NCBI GenBank assembly: GCA_003669055.1
Contig: RAYB01000015.1
Location: 1-64,000, forward strand
DNA length: 64,000 nt
Direction: 5' to 3'
DNA from: a bacterium 1XD21-70
GTDB taxonomy: Bacteria > Bacillota > Clostridia > Lachnospirales > Lachnospiraceae
Every line of letters begins with the position of its first letter. The first letter of the stretch is position 1. Of this stretch, positions 54,179 through 60,789 are shown one piece after another. The translations under genes were made by a program, and so were the position numbers. Below the pieces are notes generated by a model. That model was not told where the DNA came from and ran no database searches. It was given only the letters and a program-made list of their open reading frames with translations.

Positions 54179-54316
54179 GATTTCTCCTGGATTCTGTTCC
54201 GGGCCTTTTGCCGCCTTTGAGGCAGGCATCCCCCTGGCTCGGAAACCAGAATCCGGCTGAGGTTCTGCCCTGTTCTGCCACGCCTATCCGCTGGCATGCC
54301 AAAACTCCCCCGCCCG

Positions 54317-54871
54317 TCACTGGCTGTTCAAATACTCCATAACCCCCATGTGGATCGTCCATGCCATCCGGTTCTGATATTCCTCTGTATTTAATGCGGT
54401 CGCCTCCTTCCAGTTGGAAAGGAAACCGCACTCCACAATCACGATCGGCTGCCTGACATGCAGCAGCAGATAATAATTCCCGTTTGGCTTTGCCAGGCGT
54501 TTATTTTTTTCCCCTAACACAAAGTCAAACCGCCGCTGGATAATCTCCGCCAGTTGTTTCCCCTTCTCGGAGTCCTTATAATAGAATACCTGGCCGCCGG
54601 AAACGCCCTCCTCATGATAACTGTTCTGATGGATGCTGACCACCAACTCCGGCCTGGCCTCGTTGATTAGGTTGCAGCGGTTTTTCATGTCTGACATTTT
54701 TTTGTGGCTGTCTTTTTCACCATAGAGCCCTTTATCTGCCTCCCGGGTCATCACTACCTCCACATCCGATGCCTCCAGGTATGCCTTTAGCTTCCTGGCA
54801 ATCTCCAGGTTGACATCCTTTTCCAGGCTCCCGTCCACCCCCACTTTCCCAGGGTCGTTGCCTCCATGTCC
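54317..54871 (-). pseudogene. cwlD: 3' part of cwlD, separated from its 5' part by a 5.7-kb element
   Basis: The last 184 codons of a germination-specific N-acetylmuramoyl-L-alanine amidase (Amidase_3). CwlD helps make muramic-delta-lactam, the cortex mark read by germination lytic enzymes. The piece begins exactly at the zinc-ligand motif GHGGNDPGK, contains DGSLEKDVNLEIARKL and VSIHQNSYH, and ends with the catalytic Glu segment IVIVECGFLSNWKEA. It lacks the membrane anchor and the first strand of the fold. The open frame extends 24 codons into the element, but these residues are not amidase-like. The 5' part is at 60553-60704 in the same frame. After excision a 231-residue protein results, close to the 237 of B. 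subtilis CwlD. Confidence 0.93.
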
Positions 54872-54872
54872 G
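54861..54872. repeat. Left attachment core of the cwlD element
   Basis: CCTCCATGTCCG, identical to the copy at 60553-60564 over exactly 12 bp; the flanking bases differ on both sides. On the coding strand it reads CGGACATGGAGG, the last base of a Ser or Pro codon plus the GHGG codons of cwlD. Confidence 0.9.
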
Positions 54873-54882
54873 GGAAGCGGTG

Positions 54883-54894
54883 ACAGACCAAAAA
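54883..54894. repeat. Left inner inverted arm of the element
   Basis: ACAGACCAAAAA, ten bases inside the left core. It is the exact reverse complement of 60533-60544. The two arms would flank the core in the circular form, as expected for a serine-recombinase attP. Confidence 0.82.
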
Positions 54895-54973
54895 GGATAG
54901 GGATGGAGCAGCCATACCAGGAACACGCCCGGTAAATCCCCATACTCCCTTAAGACGCTGCCATGTAAATCGT

Positions 54974-55346
54974 TCACCGATAAAGCTTCAGTTCATCTGT
55001 AAACAGCTTAGTTGCATCAATCGCGCCTTCAAAATCCTCATGCCTTTTTTGATAACATTCCATATTAATATCACAAAGAATATGTCCTAAAGGCTCATGG
55101 GTAAAACTGCAGCATGAAATGACATCATCTCCAAGCAATGCCGTAAATTCCAGTACATTTAGGAAGAAAGTAAAAGTAAAAATTTTCAAAAAAGGTTCCG
55201 GCAACTCTGACACCCTTAATACAGGCTTTATACCCATCTGTATGATGACCAAAAGCAGAATCATGTTCTAATACCCAGGACACTAATGTGGTTTTATAAG
55301 GTTTGTCGAAATAAATAATCCCATTCTTTTCGCGCATTTCTGGCAT
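54974..55346 (-). pseudogene. Frameshifted hypothetical gene in the element
   Basis: Two overlapping frames together form one protein. The first begins MPEMREKNGIIYFDKPYKT at 55346. After about residue 40 the plausible sequence continues in another frame (from KPVLRVSELPEPFLKIF) to a stop at 54974. The combined product would be about 120 residues with no recognisable domain. Its ATG lies two bases after the stop of the small ORF with a recombinase-like tail, so it was once in that operon. Confidence 0.6.
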
Positions 55347-55348
55347 GG

Positions 55349-55489
55349 CTATCCCACACTCCTTTCTAACCCATCAAACTCCCCGCTGAACTTATAGACA
55401 ATTTCAATATGCTTAACCTTTTTACAAGTGCCTACAAGCATTATATTTGGATTTTTTCTGTAGATAGTATAATAGACTTCGAACTGCAT
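55349..55489 (-). CDS. 46-codon ORF ending in a copy of the recombinase C-terminus
   Basis: The last 15 or so residues before the end (HIEIVYKFSGEFDGL) repeat the C-terminus of the recombinase at 56203-57915 (HIEIIYKFSGEFDGL). The DNA is about 90 percent identical over some 48 bp (55368-55415 against 56221-56269). The first half (MQFEVYYTIYRKNPNIM) is not recombinase-like. It is either a scar of a second recombinase gene or a small chimera. A GGAGG lies well upstream of the ATG, with no other good start between. Confidence 0.5.
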   Translation of the reverse strand: MQFEVYYTIYRKNPNIMLVGTCKKVKHIEIVYKFSGEFDGLERSVG

Positions 55490-55551
55490 GGTTTCGCGGT
55501 AAAAGATAATCTTTCCGAAGAAATTCCTCCTACAATTATGTGATTTTGTAT

Positions 55552-55779
55552 TTATGCTGCTTTGGTAAAATCAATAATGGCTAATTCGGTTAGCATATTT
55601 TTCATTTTAGCAATAATTGTTTCGATCTTTTGCATGGTACGACCATTTAAATATTCTTCTCCGCATTGACTGCATTTTGTACAAGGTACATTTTTAATGA
55701 TGATATAACAACTGTTAACTTCTGTCATATAGGTAGTGGTCGATTTTTTCACATCGCCTTTACATATAAAGCAAACCAT
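55552..55779 (-). CDS. YgiT-type zinc-finger protein (antitoxin-like)
   Basis: A 75-residue protein with two CxxC pairs (CFIC near the start; CTKCSQCGEEYL in the middle), typical of the zinc-binding N-terminal domain of MqsA/YgiT antitoxins but without the DNA-binding half. AAAGGAG precedes the ATG at 55779. It starts three bases after the stop of the DUF4258 gene. Such pairs are common on mobile elements and are regarded as toxin-antitoxin-like. Confidence 0.8.
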   Translation of the reverse strand: MVCFICKGDVKKSTTTYMTEVNSCYIIIKNVPCTKCSQCGEEYLNGRTMQKIETIIAKMKNMLTELAIIDFTKAA

Positions 55780-55781
55780 AA

Positions 55782-56096
55782 TTAAATCTCCTTTCTGGTT
55801 TTGAAATCGGATGTCCATTTATTTCTATCAGGATAATATGCAGTTATAATCCAAAGAGTATTCAAATCTGTTCCTATAACAACATGCAGAATAGTATTTT
55901 TTAATGAGATTCCTAAAACAAGACAACTTGGATAAGGATAATCTGTTGGATATTGTTCTATAATTTCTCCGGTTAAAATGCAGGATATAACATCATTGAT
56001 AGATATATTCCTTTGCTCTAAGCGTTTTGCAGCATGTAAAGTGATTTCAATATTTTCTGGGATACATAATTTTTGTAATTCTAATATTTCCAGCAT
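55782..56096 (-). CDS. DUF4258 protein (toxin-like partner)
   Basis: A 104-residue protein. The early motif ITLHAAKRLEQRNIS is followed by ISCILTGEIIEQYP and the C-terminal beta motif LWIITAYYPDRNKW, the pattern of DUF4258. Members have a small RelE/MqsR-like fold and usually precede a YgiT or other antitoxin gene, as here. AAAGGAG lies just before the ATG. Toxicity is inferred from the pairing, not from a visible active site. Confidence 0.8.
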   Translation of the reverse strand: MLEILELQKLCIPENIEITLHAAKRLEQRNISINDVISCILTGEIIEQYPTDYPYPSCLVLGISLKNTILHVVIGTDLNTLWIITAYYPDRNKWTSDFKTRKEI

Positions 56097-56202
56097 TTTA
56101 CTCCTTTCAATTCCCCAAAGTCATCATAATTGAAACAACCTTCATATAAGTATAACATTCTGCCTGGTATATTGCAAGCCATCTAAAATCTTACCGACAC
56201 GC

Positions 56203-57915
56203 TTAAACAGACTTGATAAACAACCCGTCAAACTCTCCGCTGAACTTATAGATAATTTCAATATGCTTATCTTCATACACATAAATCTTATCAATAAACT
56301 CCACCACCGTAGCACGATCAAGTTCTGTGATTACTCCATTCTCCAAAAGCCTCTCTACCCACGGGTTAGAAAGCACATCGCTGACCTTGGAAACGGACTT
56401 CTTCAGCAGCTTGATTTCATTATTTAAACGGTCAATATCTGCCTGAATTGCTGTCTTATCACTGGCGTACTCCTCTTTACTGATTGTTCCGTCATACAGC
56501 AAATTCCTGGCACTTTGTAAACGTTCTCTGTACTGATGGATTTTCCTGTTTTTGTTCTCAATCTCACGCTGAACCCCAGGGAACTCTGTCTTTGGTGTTC
56601 GTTGATGTTTCTCTGCCAGTTCTCTTAAGTTTTCTACCTGACGGATGATTTTATTCAAATCGTCAATGACAATCTTACGAAGCAGTTTATCTGACACATA
56701 ATGGCTTGTACACTTTGGAGCATTCTCTCCAAGATTCTTCTTATGCTGGCTGTAATCACGGTAAGTCGCGCAGTTATAATATAAGTACTTTGCCGCTTCG
56801 CCGGTTTTAAGCTGTGTATAAGAGTCCCACCTTTTCCGCATAGCATGGCGGCAGTCCCCGCACTTCAAAATCCCCTTAAAAATAGTCACTTCATCCTCTT
56901 TTGTACTATCCCGCTTAATCGTTTTCATCATGGACTGGGCAATCTTCCATCGCTCCCTGGAAATTATCGCTTCATGTGTACCTTCACAACGAATCCACCG
57001 GTCTTTGGCAACTTGTGTCGGCTTGTCATCGGTTAATTTTTTTTGCACCTGCTTATGCTGTACCAGTGTTCCCGTGTAGGTTTCATCCATTAGAATCTTT
57101 TTCACCCCATCACCGCGCCAATGGACTTCTTCATCAGAAATTTTTTTACTGCACCTGAAATTTGACCCATGAAGCCGCTTATAGACCGCTGGATTAACGA
57201 TTCCATCTCTGGTCAGCCCCGCCGCGATTTCCTTTGGAGAAATACCTTGAAGATATTCCTCATAAATCCGCTTTACCACAAGAGCAGCCGTAGTATCAAC
57301 AATAAGATGGTGTTTATTTTCAGGGTCTTTCTGATAACCATAGGGGGCAAATGCCCCCACAAACAGTCCTTTTCGCTGCATAGAATGCATTCCAATACTA
57401 ACATTCCGGTGCTGCTGTTCGGAGTACTCCCGGTTAATCAGCAGGCGGAACCTGTCTGCAATATCCGGTTCCTTATACAAGCTGTCATAATTGTCTCCAA
57501 TGGCAATCAGCCGGACTTCCCTGCCGTTCTGCTCAAATTCCTTTTCCAGATATTTTTGCATCTCCGTATCATACCGACCCAGGCGGGACAGGTTTTTTAC
57601 CACAATGCAGTCAATCCGGTTCTTTTTTATATCACGCATCATCTCCTGGAACCCGCCCCGGTCAAAATTCATCCCTGTGCGGTCATCATCACAGTAAACC
57701 TTATATTCCGCAAGTTCAGCCTCTTCCTCTGTCTGCCCGTTGAGGATCTCGATAAAAGCCCTGCAATAATCGGTCTGGTTTTGGATACTCTGGCTTAAAT
57801 CCGTTTTCTTTTTCTTATCCCTGTCTTCATCGGACAACCTGACATAAATACCCACGCTCCATTTATCGCCATATCTGGAATTATGCAGACAGAATCTGGC
57901 TTTTTTCTTTTCCAT
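56203..57915 (-). CDS. Large serine recombinase of the cwlD element
   Basis: A 570-residue site-specific recombinase. The resolvase-type catalytic domain (about 15-175) carries the nucleophile in GIYVRLSDEDRD and the NLSRLGRYDTEM motif. A Recombinase domain follows (about 190-320; FAPYGYQKD). A zinc ribbon (CGDC ... CATYRDYSQHKK ... KCTSHYV) and a coiled coil (about 420-510) complete it. This is the plan of SpoIVCA, TnpX and phage integrases. GGGAGG before the ATG at 57915 fixes the start; the longer frame reads through the preceding small gene. No stop or frameshift, so it is likely active. It should act on the repeats at 54861 and 60553. Confidence 0.95.
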   Translation of the reverse strand: MEKKKARFCLHNSRYGDKWSVGIYVRLSDEDRDKKKKTDLSQSIQNQTDYCRAFIEILNGQTEEEAELAEYKVYCDDDRTGMNFDRGGFQEMMRDIKKNRIDCIVVKNLSRLGRYDTEMQKYLEKEFEQNGREVRLIAIGDNYDSLYKEPDIADRFRLLINREYSEQQHRNVSIGMHSMQRKGLFVGAFAPYGYQKDPENKHHLIVDTTAALVVKRIYEEYLQGISPKEIAAGLTRDGIVNPAVYKRLHGSNFRCSKKISDEEVHWRGDGVKKILMDETYTGTLVQHKQVQKKLTDDKPTQVAKDRWIRCEGTHEAIISRERWKIAQSMMKTIKRDSTKEDEVTIFKGILKCGDCRHAMRKRWDSYTQLKTGEAAKYLYYNCATYRDYSQHKKNLGENAPKCTSHYVSDKLLRKIVIDDLNKIIRQVENLRELAEKHQRTPKTEFPGVQREIENKNRKIHQYRERLQSARNLLYDGTISKEEYASDKTAIQADIDRLNNEIKLLKKSVSKVSDVLSNPWVERLLENGVITELDRATVVEFIDKIYVYEDKHIEIIYKFSGEFDGLFIKSV

Positions 57916-58114
57916 CGGATTCCTCCCTGGCAGAGCTATGAATCTGAACCAGACGTTCCACTGCTTCCATACAGGAAAACCTTGACTGATAATTGCGGAT
58001 AACCGCCCGCCCCTCTGTCTCCTGCTTTCCAACCTTAACCTGGTTTGCCATATTGACCCACTTGCTGAGTTTTCTAACAGCGTATTCAAGGAATTTCCGG
58101 AATATGAATCTCAT
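57881..58114 (-). pseudogene. Degraded copy of the recombinase-coupled small protein
   Basis: The C-terminal half (IRNYQSRFSCMEAVERLVQIHS) matches the intact copy at 59057-59272 (VRNYQSKFSCTEVIERLIKIHS) and overlaps the recombinase start by 35 bp. The N-terminal half of the family (SYS...NTLLE) is present but in another frame, with a stop before it, so this copy has a frameshift. A shorter product from an internal ATG (MANQVKV) is possible, but no ribosome binding site supports it. Confidence 0.6.
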
Positions 58115-58193
58115 CCTGAGTCAGAATCCAAAAAGCCACTGGCATGTTACTGCCAATGGCTCTAAATGATCCTGTTTTTAGTTTAAAACCATG

Positions 58194-58826
58194 CTACTGA
58201 ACCCAAACCCCATCTGCATTTACCACATATCCGTCTGGTGTGGTGGTATTGGTGAGCATATATCCGTCAGACCCCATATAATACCATAAACCGCTCTCAG
58301 GCGACTGATACCATTGGTTCGTCAGATAGGAACCGTCCGGATTCTCAATCCACCAACCCTTACCATCCTGCTTCCAGGCTGGCGCAGTCCCGGCCTGGCT
58401 GGCTGCGGGAGTGTTGGCGTTGGAAACGCCGGGATTGCCTCCAAGCTTTATAATCAGGGCATCCAGTTCAGCCGCGTCAGCCCCTATACTAACACACCAA
58501 TCACGGCTAATGCCACCAAAAACCACACTATAAGCAACTATTACCTTTGCGTAATCAGCGTTCTGCCAATCTGCACATACTTCTTCTACAGCAAGCAGAA
58601 CCTCCTTTCCAAAATCATCACCTGCCCCCTCTACACTTAAGTGAAATTCTACCATTTCCGCAGCCATATACTTCTCATCTTCGGTTAAATTAGGAAACCG
58701 ATCACGAATCTCCCCCAAAACATATCCCGTTTCACCACTTACCGGAGGAGCTGCACTTACCGTGATCACCGGAACCATCGTCAGGGCTGCTGCTAAAGCA
58801 ATGATTTTTTTGAATATCTTTTTCAT
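58194..58826 (-). CDS. Secreted protein with wall-binding repeats carried by the element
   Basis: A 210-residue exported protein. A signal peptide (MKKIFKKIIALAAAL, likely cleavage near VSAA) is followed by a helical, acidic domain of about 100 residues (RDRFPNLTEDEKYMAAEMVE onward; two Cys flank it), a Ala/Thr/Pro linker, and two aromatic wall-binding repeats (WWIENPDGSYL, LWYYMGSDGYML). The N-terminal domain is unknown to me. As cargo it could alter the cell or spore surface while the element is integrated. Confidence 0.82.
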   Translation of the reverse strand: MKKIFKKIIALAAALTMVPVITVSAAPPVSGETGYVLGEIRDRFPNLTEDEKYMAAEMVEFHLSVEGAGDDFGKEVLLAVEEVCADWQNADYAKVIVAYSVVFGGISRDWCVSIGADAAELDALIIKLGGNPGVSNANTPAASQAGTAPAWKQDGKGWWIENPDGSYLTNQWYQSPESGLWYYMGSDGYMLTNTTTPDGYVVNADGVWVQ

Positions 58827-58994
58827 CTTTCCCTCTTTCCGCAAGATTTTGGCTTATCCTGCATTTCGTATATAACGGCATTTTCTGCCAATTTGGACTA
58901 CAGTATAATTCTAACATATCCTGGCATTGATATCAACTTGAAAATCTATTCCCTGGTCATTTCCGTCTGTAAGGCATCCCTCCCGAGTTTGCCG

Positions 58995-59054
58995 CTTACC
59001 TGATATAAGTAAATAAAAATTATGTATATGAAACCTCTCAGCTTTCGTTTCCAT
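58995..59054 (-). pseudogene. Relic of the start of a second serine recombinase
   Basis: The ATG at 59054 opens METKAERFHIHN, which matches the intact recombinase start MEKKKARFCLHN. It sits directly after the small-protein gene, as in the other copy. Similarity ends after about 12 codons, and the frame then runs about 35 unrelated codons to a stop. The rest of 58845-59056 holds nothing that I can support. Confidence 0.6.
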
Positions 59055-59056
59055 CT

Positions 59057-59272
59057 CTATTCCTCCTTGGTAACACTATGGATTTTAATCAATCGCTCAA
59101 TAACCTCTGTACAAGAAAACTTCGATTGATAGTTACGGACAATTGTCCATGTATTGACCTTTTGCTTTTTAACCTCAATCTGATTTTTCATATCTGACAA
59201 ATCCGCTGCGCTTTCTAACAACGTATTCTCAGAACTGATTGAATATGATACAGACCCTAAAACTGTAGACAT
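59057..59272 (-). CDS. Small protein coupled to a recombinase gene (candidate directionality factor)
   Basis: A 71-residue protein from an ATG with GGAGG eight bases upstream. It has a central basic stretch (KNQIEVKKQKVN) and the conserved block VRNYQSKFSCTEVIERLIKIHS. It is the only intact copy of a small gene family that sits immediately upstream of recombinase genes in this element. Size, charge and coupling fit a recombination directionality factor, but nothing in the sequence proves it. It could also be a regulator of the recombinase. Confidence 0.65.
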   Translation of the reverse strand: MSTVLGSVSYSISSENTLLESAADLSDMKNQIEVKKQKVNTWTIVRNYQSKFSCTEVIERLIKIHSVTKEE

Positions 59273-59477
59273 GCAAAATGCCTCCAACGAAAAAGATATT
59301 TTTCATGCCACATCCAAAGGCTCAGCCTTATTCCATCAGGAAAACCTGGACATCCTTTCATCGCAAAAAAGAGGTACGCTCCCCATAAAAGCCCCAAGTA
59401 GCCGGAACCACCATACTGTTTTTAGGACTCTATTTCCTTTTACCCCTCAAAAAACCGGAATTTCCTATAAACTAAAA

Positions 59478-59949
59478 TCGAGTAGGAGGTAGGCGGTTAT
59501 TTCGCCTGCCGACCTCTCACACCACCGGCGTACCGTTCGGTACACGGCGGTTCAATCAACTTAACAAGCAACACACTTTGTTGTGTAGTAGTCTAACATT
59601 GAGATTAGTCCAAACTTTGCCAGCCGTTCGTTACTTATACATTTGCAGATATTCCAACTCATACAAACTCTGGCATATCCTTTTGCGTAGGATATCCCGT
59701 GTGCTGACCGTCTGTTTAAGCCCAGCTTTACCAACATCTTTTCTCTGTTCTTTGGCGTTTTCCAGTGTTTCCATATGCACATGCGTAGACGGTATCGTAT
59801 CTGCCCGTCAGGCCAGAGGTTTGCCGACTTACAGCTTCTTTCAGATTCCACCTCACGGCGGACACCCTTGCTGTTCAGCTATGTGCTTCGCCGTTGCCTG
59901 CGCGCACTCGGGACTTGCACCCGTTAGAAAACGCCCATGCTGGGCAAAC
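59478..59949 (-). mobile_element. Group II intron remnant with internal deletion
   Basis: Read on the minus strand, the 5' end has the group II intron start region (GTTTGCCCAGCATGGGCG ... GGGTGCAAGTCCCGA). The 3' end has the domain V-VI region (GAACCGCCGTGTACCGAACG ... GGTGGTGTGAGAGG ... CCTCCTACTCGAT). Between them only about 300 bp remain, against the 1.8-2 kb of reverse transcriptase that a full intron encodes. The C-terminal LtrA-like sequence NERLAKFGLISMLDYY is still visible (59561-59851). It is not self-mobile. The 59288-59477 stretch next to it holds no supported gene. Confidence 0.75.
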
Positions 59950-60029
59950 AAAAGGAACAGAAAAACAAAATTTCTGTTCCTTAATCATTTGCTTCCTTCT
60001 TTTCTTTTTTGCTTTTAAAAAAGCTGAAA

Positions 60030-60552
60030 TCACTCAGATACCCACCCGGTTTCCACTCCGTCAAGAATGTATCTTTGGCGGTTTTCGGGAGTGTTATCTA
60101 CACCATTCAGTATTGGGTATGGTTCTGCATAAACTGAAAAATATGCTTCATATGCTGATTCATCCCTATCCTCCGGATTCCAGGAATCAAATTCAAAGTT
60201 CTTTTCCTCCATCACGCTTCCGTCCTTACGACAATAATACAGTTTCCCATCAGATGGCCTTCTGTATTCACCCGATTTTTTCTCACCGCACCAAAAGCTG
60301 TCTTCAGTTCTGTTTTGCAATGATTATATTACTTCAAAACCGGCTTCCATTCATCCGTATATAATTCCTTATCCTGGAAACACAGGCGCAGTATATCACA
60401 TTCTTCTCAGCCTTGTCAATGAATCCCATTTTTCTTCATAATAAAAGACCTGCCTTCCTAAAGACAAGTCTATCATTAAAAACCTTGCAAAACTACCCCT
60501 GGTATCGACAAACTCCCCCAGGTCGGAATCATTTTTTGGTCTGTGAAAAGCC
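60030..60552 (-). pseudogene. Broken hypothetical gene at the right end of the element
   Basis: One frame (60396-60552) continues straight out of the cwlD 5' part as FHRPKNDSDLGEFVDTRG ... GRQVFYYEEKWDSL. A second frame (60030-60320; TTG start without a ribosome binding site) encodes 96 residues with SGEYRRPSDGKLYYCRKDGS and ends GVETGWVSE. Both read like protein sequence, and a short third-frame segment links them, so a frameshifted gene is likely. No family recognised. Confidence 0.45.
60533..60544. repeat. Right inner inverted arm of the element
   Basis: TTTTTGGTCTGT, eight bases inside the right core, is the exact reverse complement of 54883-54894. Confidence 0.82.
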
Positions 60553-60564
60553 CCTCCATGTCCG
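60553..60564. repeat. Right attachment core of the cwlD element
   Basis: CCTCCATGTCCG, identical to 54861-54872. It lies at the end of the 5' part of cwlD. Confidence 0.9.
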
Positions 60565-60704
60565 CTGTCAATCACTACTACCGGTTTTGCTTTTCCTGCC
60601 ACCACATTCTGCCCAGATACCATCATCCCCGCATGCCGGGATACCAGAAAGACAAATAACAGCAAAATGGCTCCCATCCATAGTTCCGGCTTTCGACTGT
60701 TCAT
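60553..60704 (-). pseudogene. cwlD: 5' part of cwlD, separated from its 3' part by the element
   Basis: Encodes the first 47 residues of the amidase plus the GHGG motif. It has a short basic N-terminus, one hydrophobic membrane anchor or signal segment (WMGAILLLFVFLVSRHAG) and the first strand PVVVIDSGHGG of the Amidase_3 fold. GGATGGAG precedes the ATG at 60704. In the integrated state the frame runs into the element and stops at 60396, giving a 102-residue chimera without catalytic domain. It joins in frame with 54317-54871. Confidence 0.93.
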
Positions 60705-60789
60705 TCTCCATCCACCTATCGAATTGACTCCATTTCAATATATCAGACGCCGGATGAAAAAAGAACCAATAAATGGTACATTCCTGCCA

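Larger units (their letters stand above)
54861..60564. mobile_element. Skin-like integrated element interrupting cwlD (5,692 bp unit)
   Basis: Bounded by 12-bp direct repeats and containing an intact large serine recombinase. The amidase reading frame stops at one repeat and continues in frame at the other. Just inside the repeats are ACAGACCAAAAA (54883-54894) and its exact complement TTTTTGGTCTGT (60533-60544). In the excised circle these become symmetric arms around the core. All element genes lie on the minus strand, like cwlD. Contents in transcription order: degenerate ORF, group II intron remnant, small protein, recombinase relic, wall-binding protein, small-protein copy 2, recombinase, DUF4258/YgiT pair, 46-codon ORF, frameshifted gene. 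Confidence 0.92.

Noticed and set aside
54872-54943. Independent start for the cwlD 3' part within the element (24 extra residues)
   Set aside because: The extra residues show no amidase similarity, there is no ribosome binding site, and the first strand of the fold would be missing.
60396-60470. GRQVFYYEE in the element's right end resembles GGQVFYYKD inside CwlD, hinting at a duplicated amidase fragment
   Set aside because: The similarity covers about eight residues. The sequence around it has no further amidase features and reads as part of an unrelated broken ORF.
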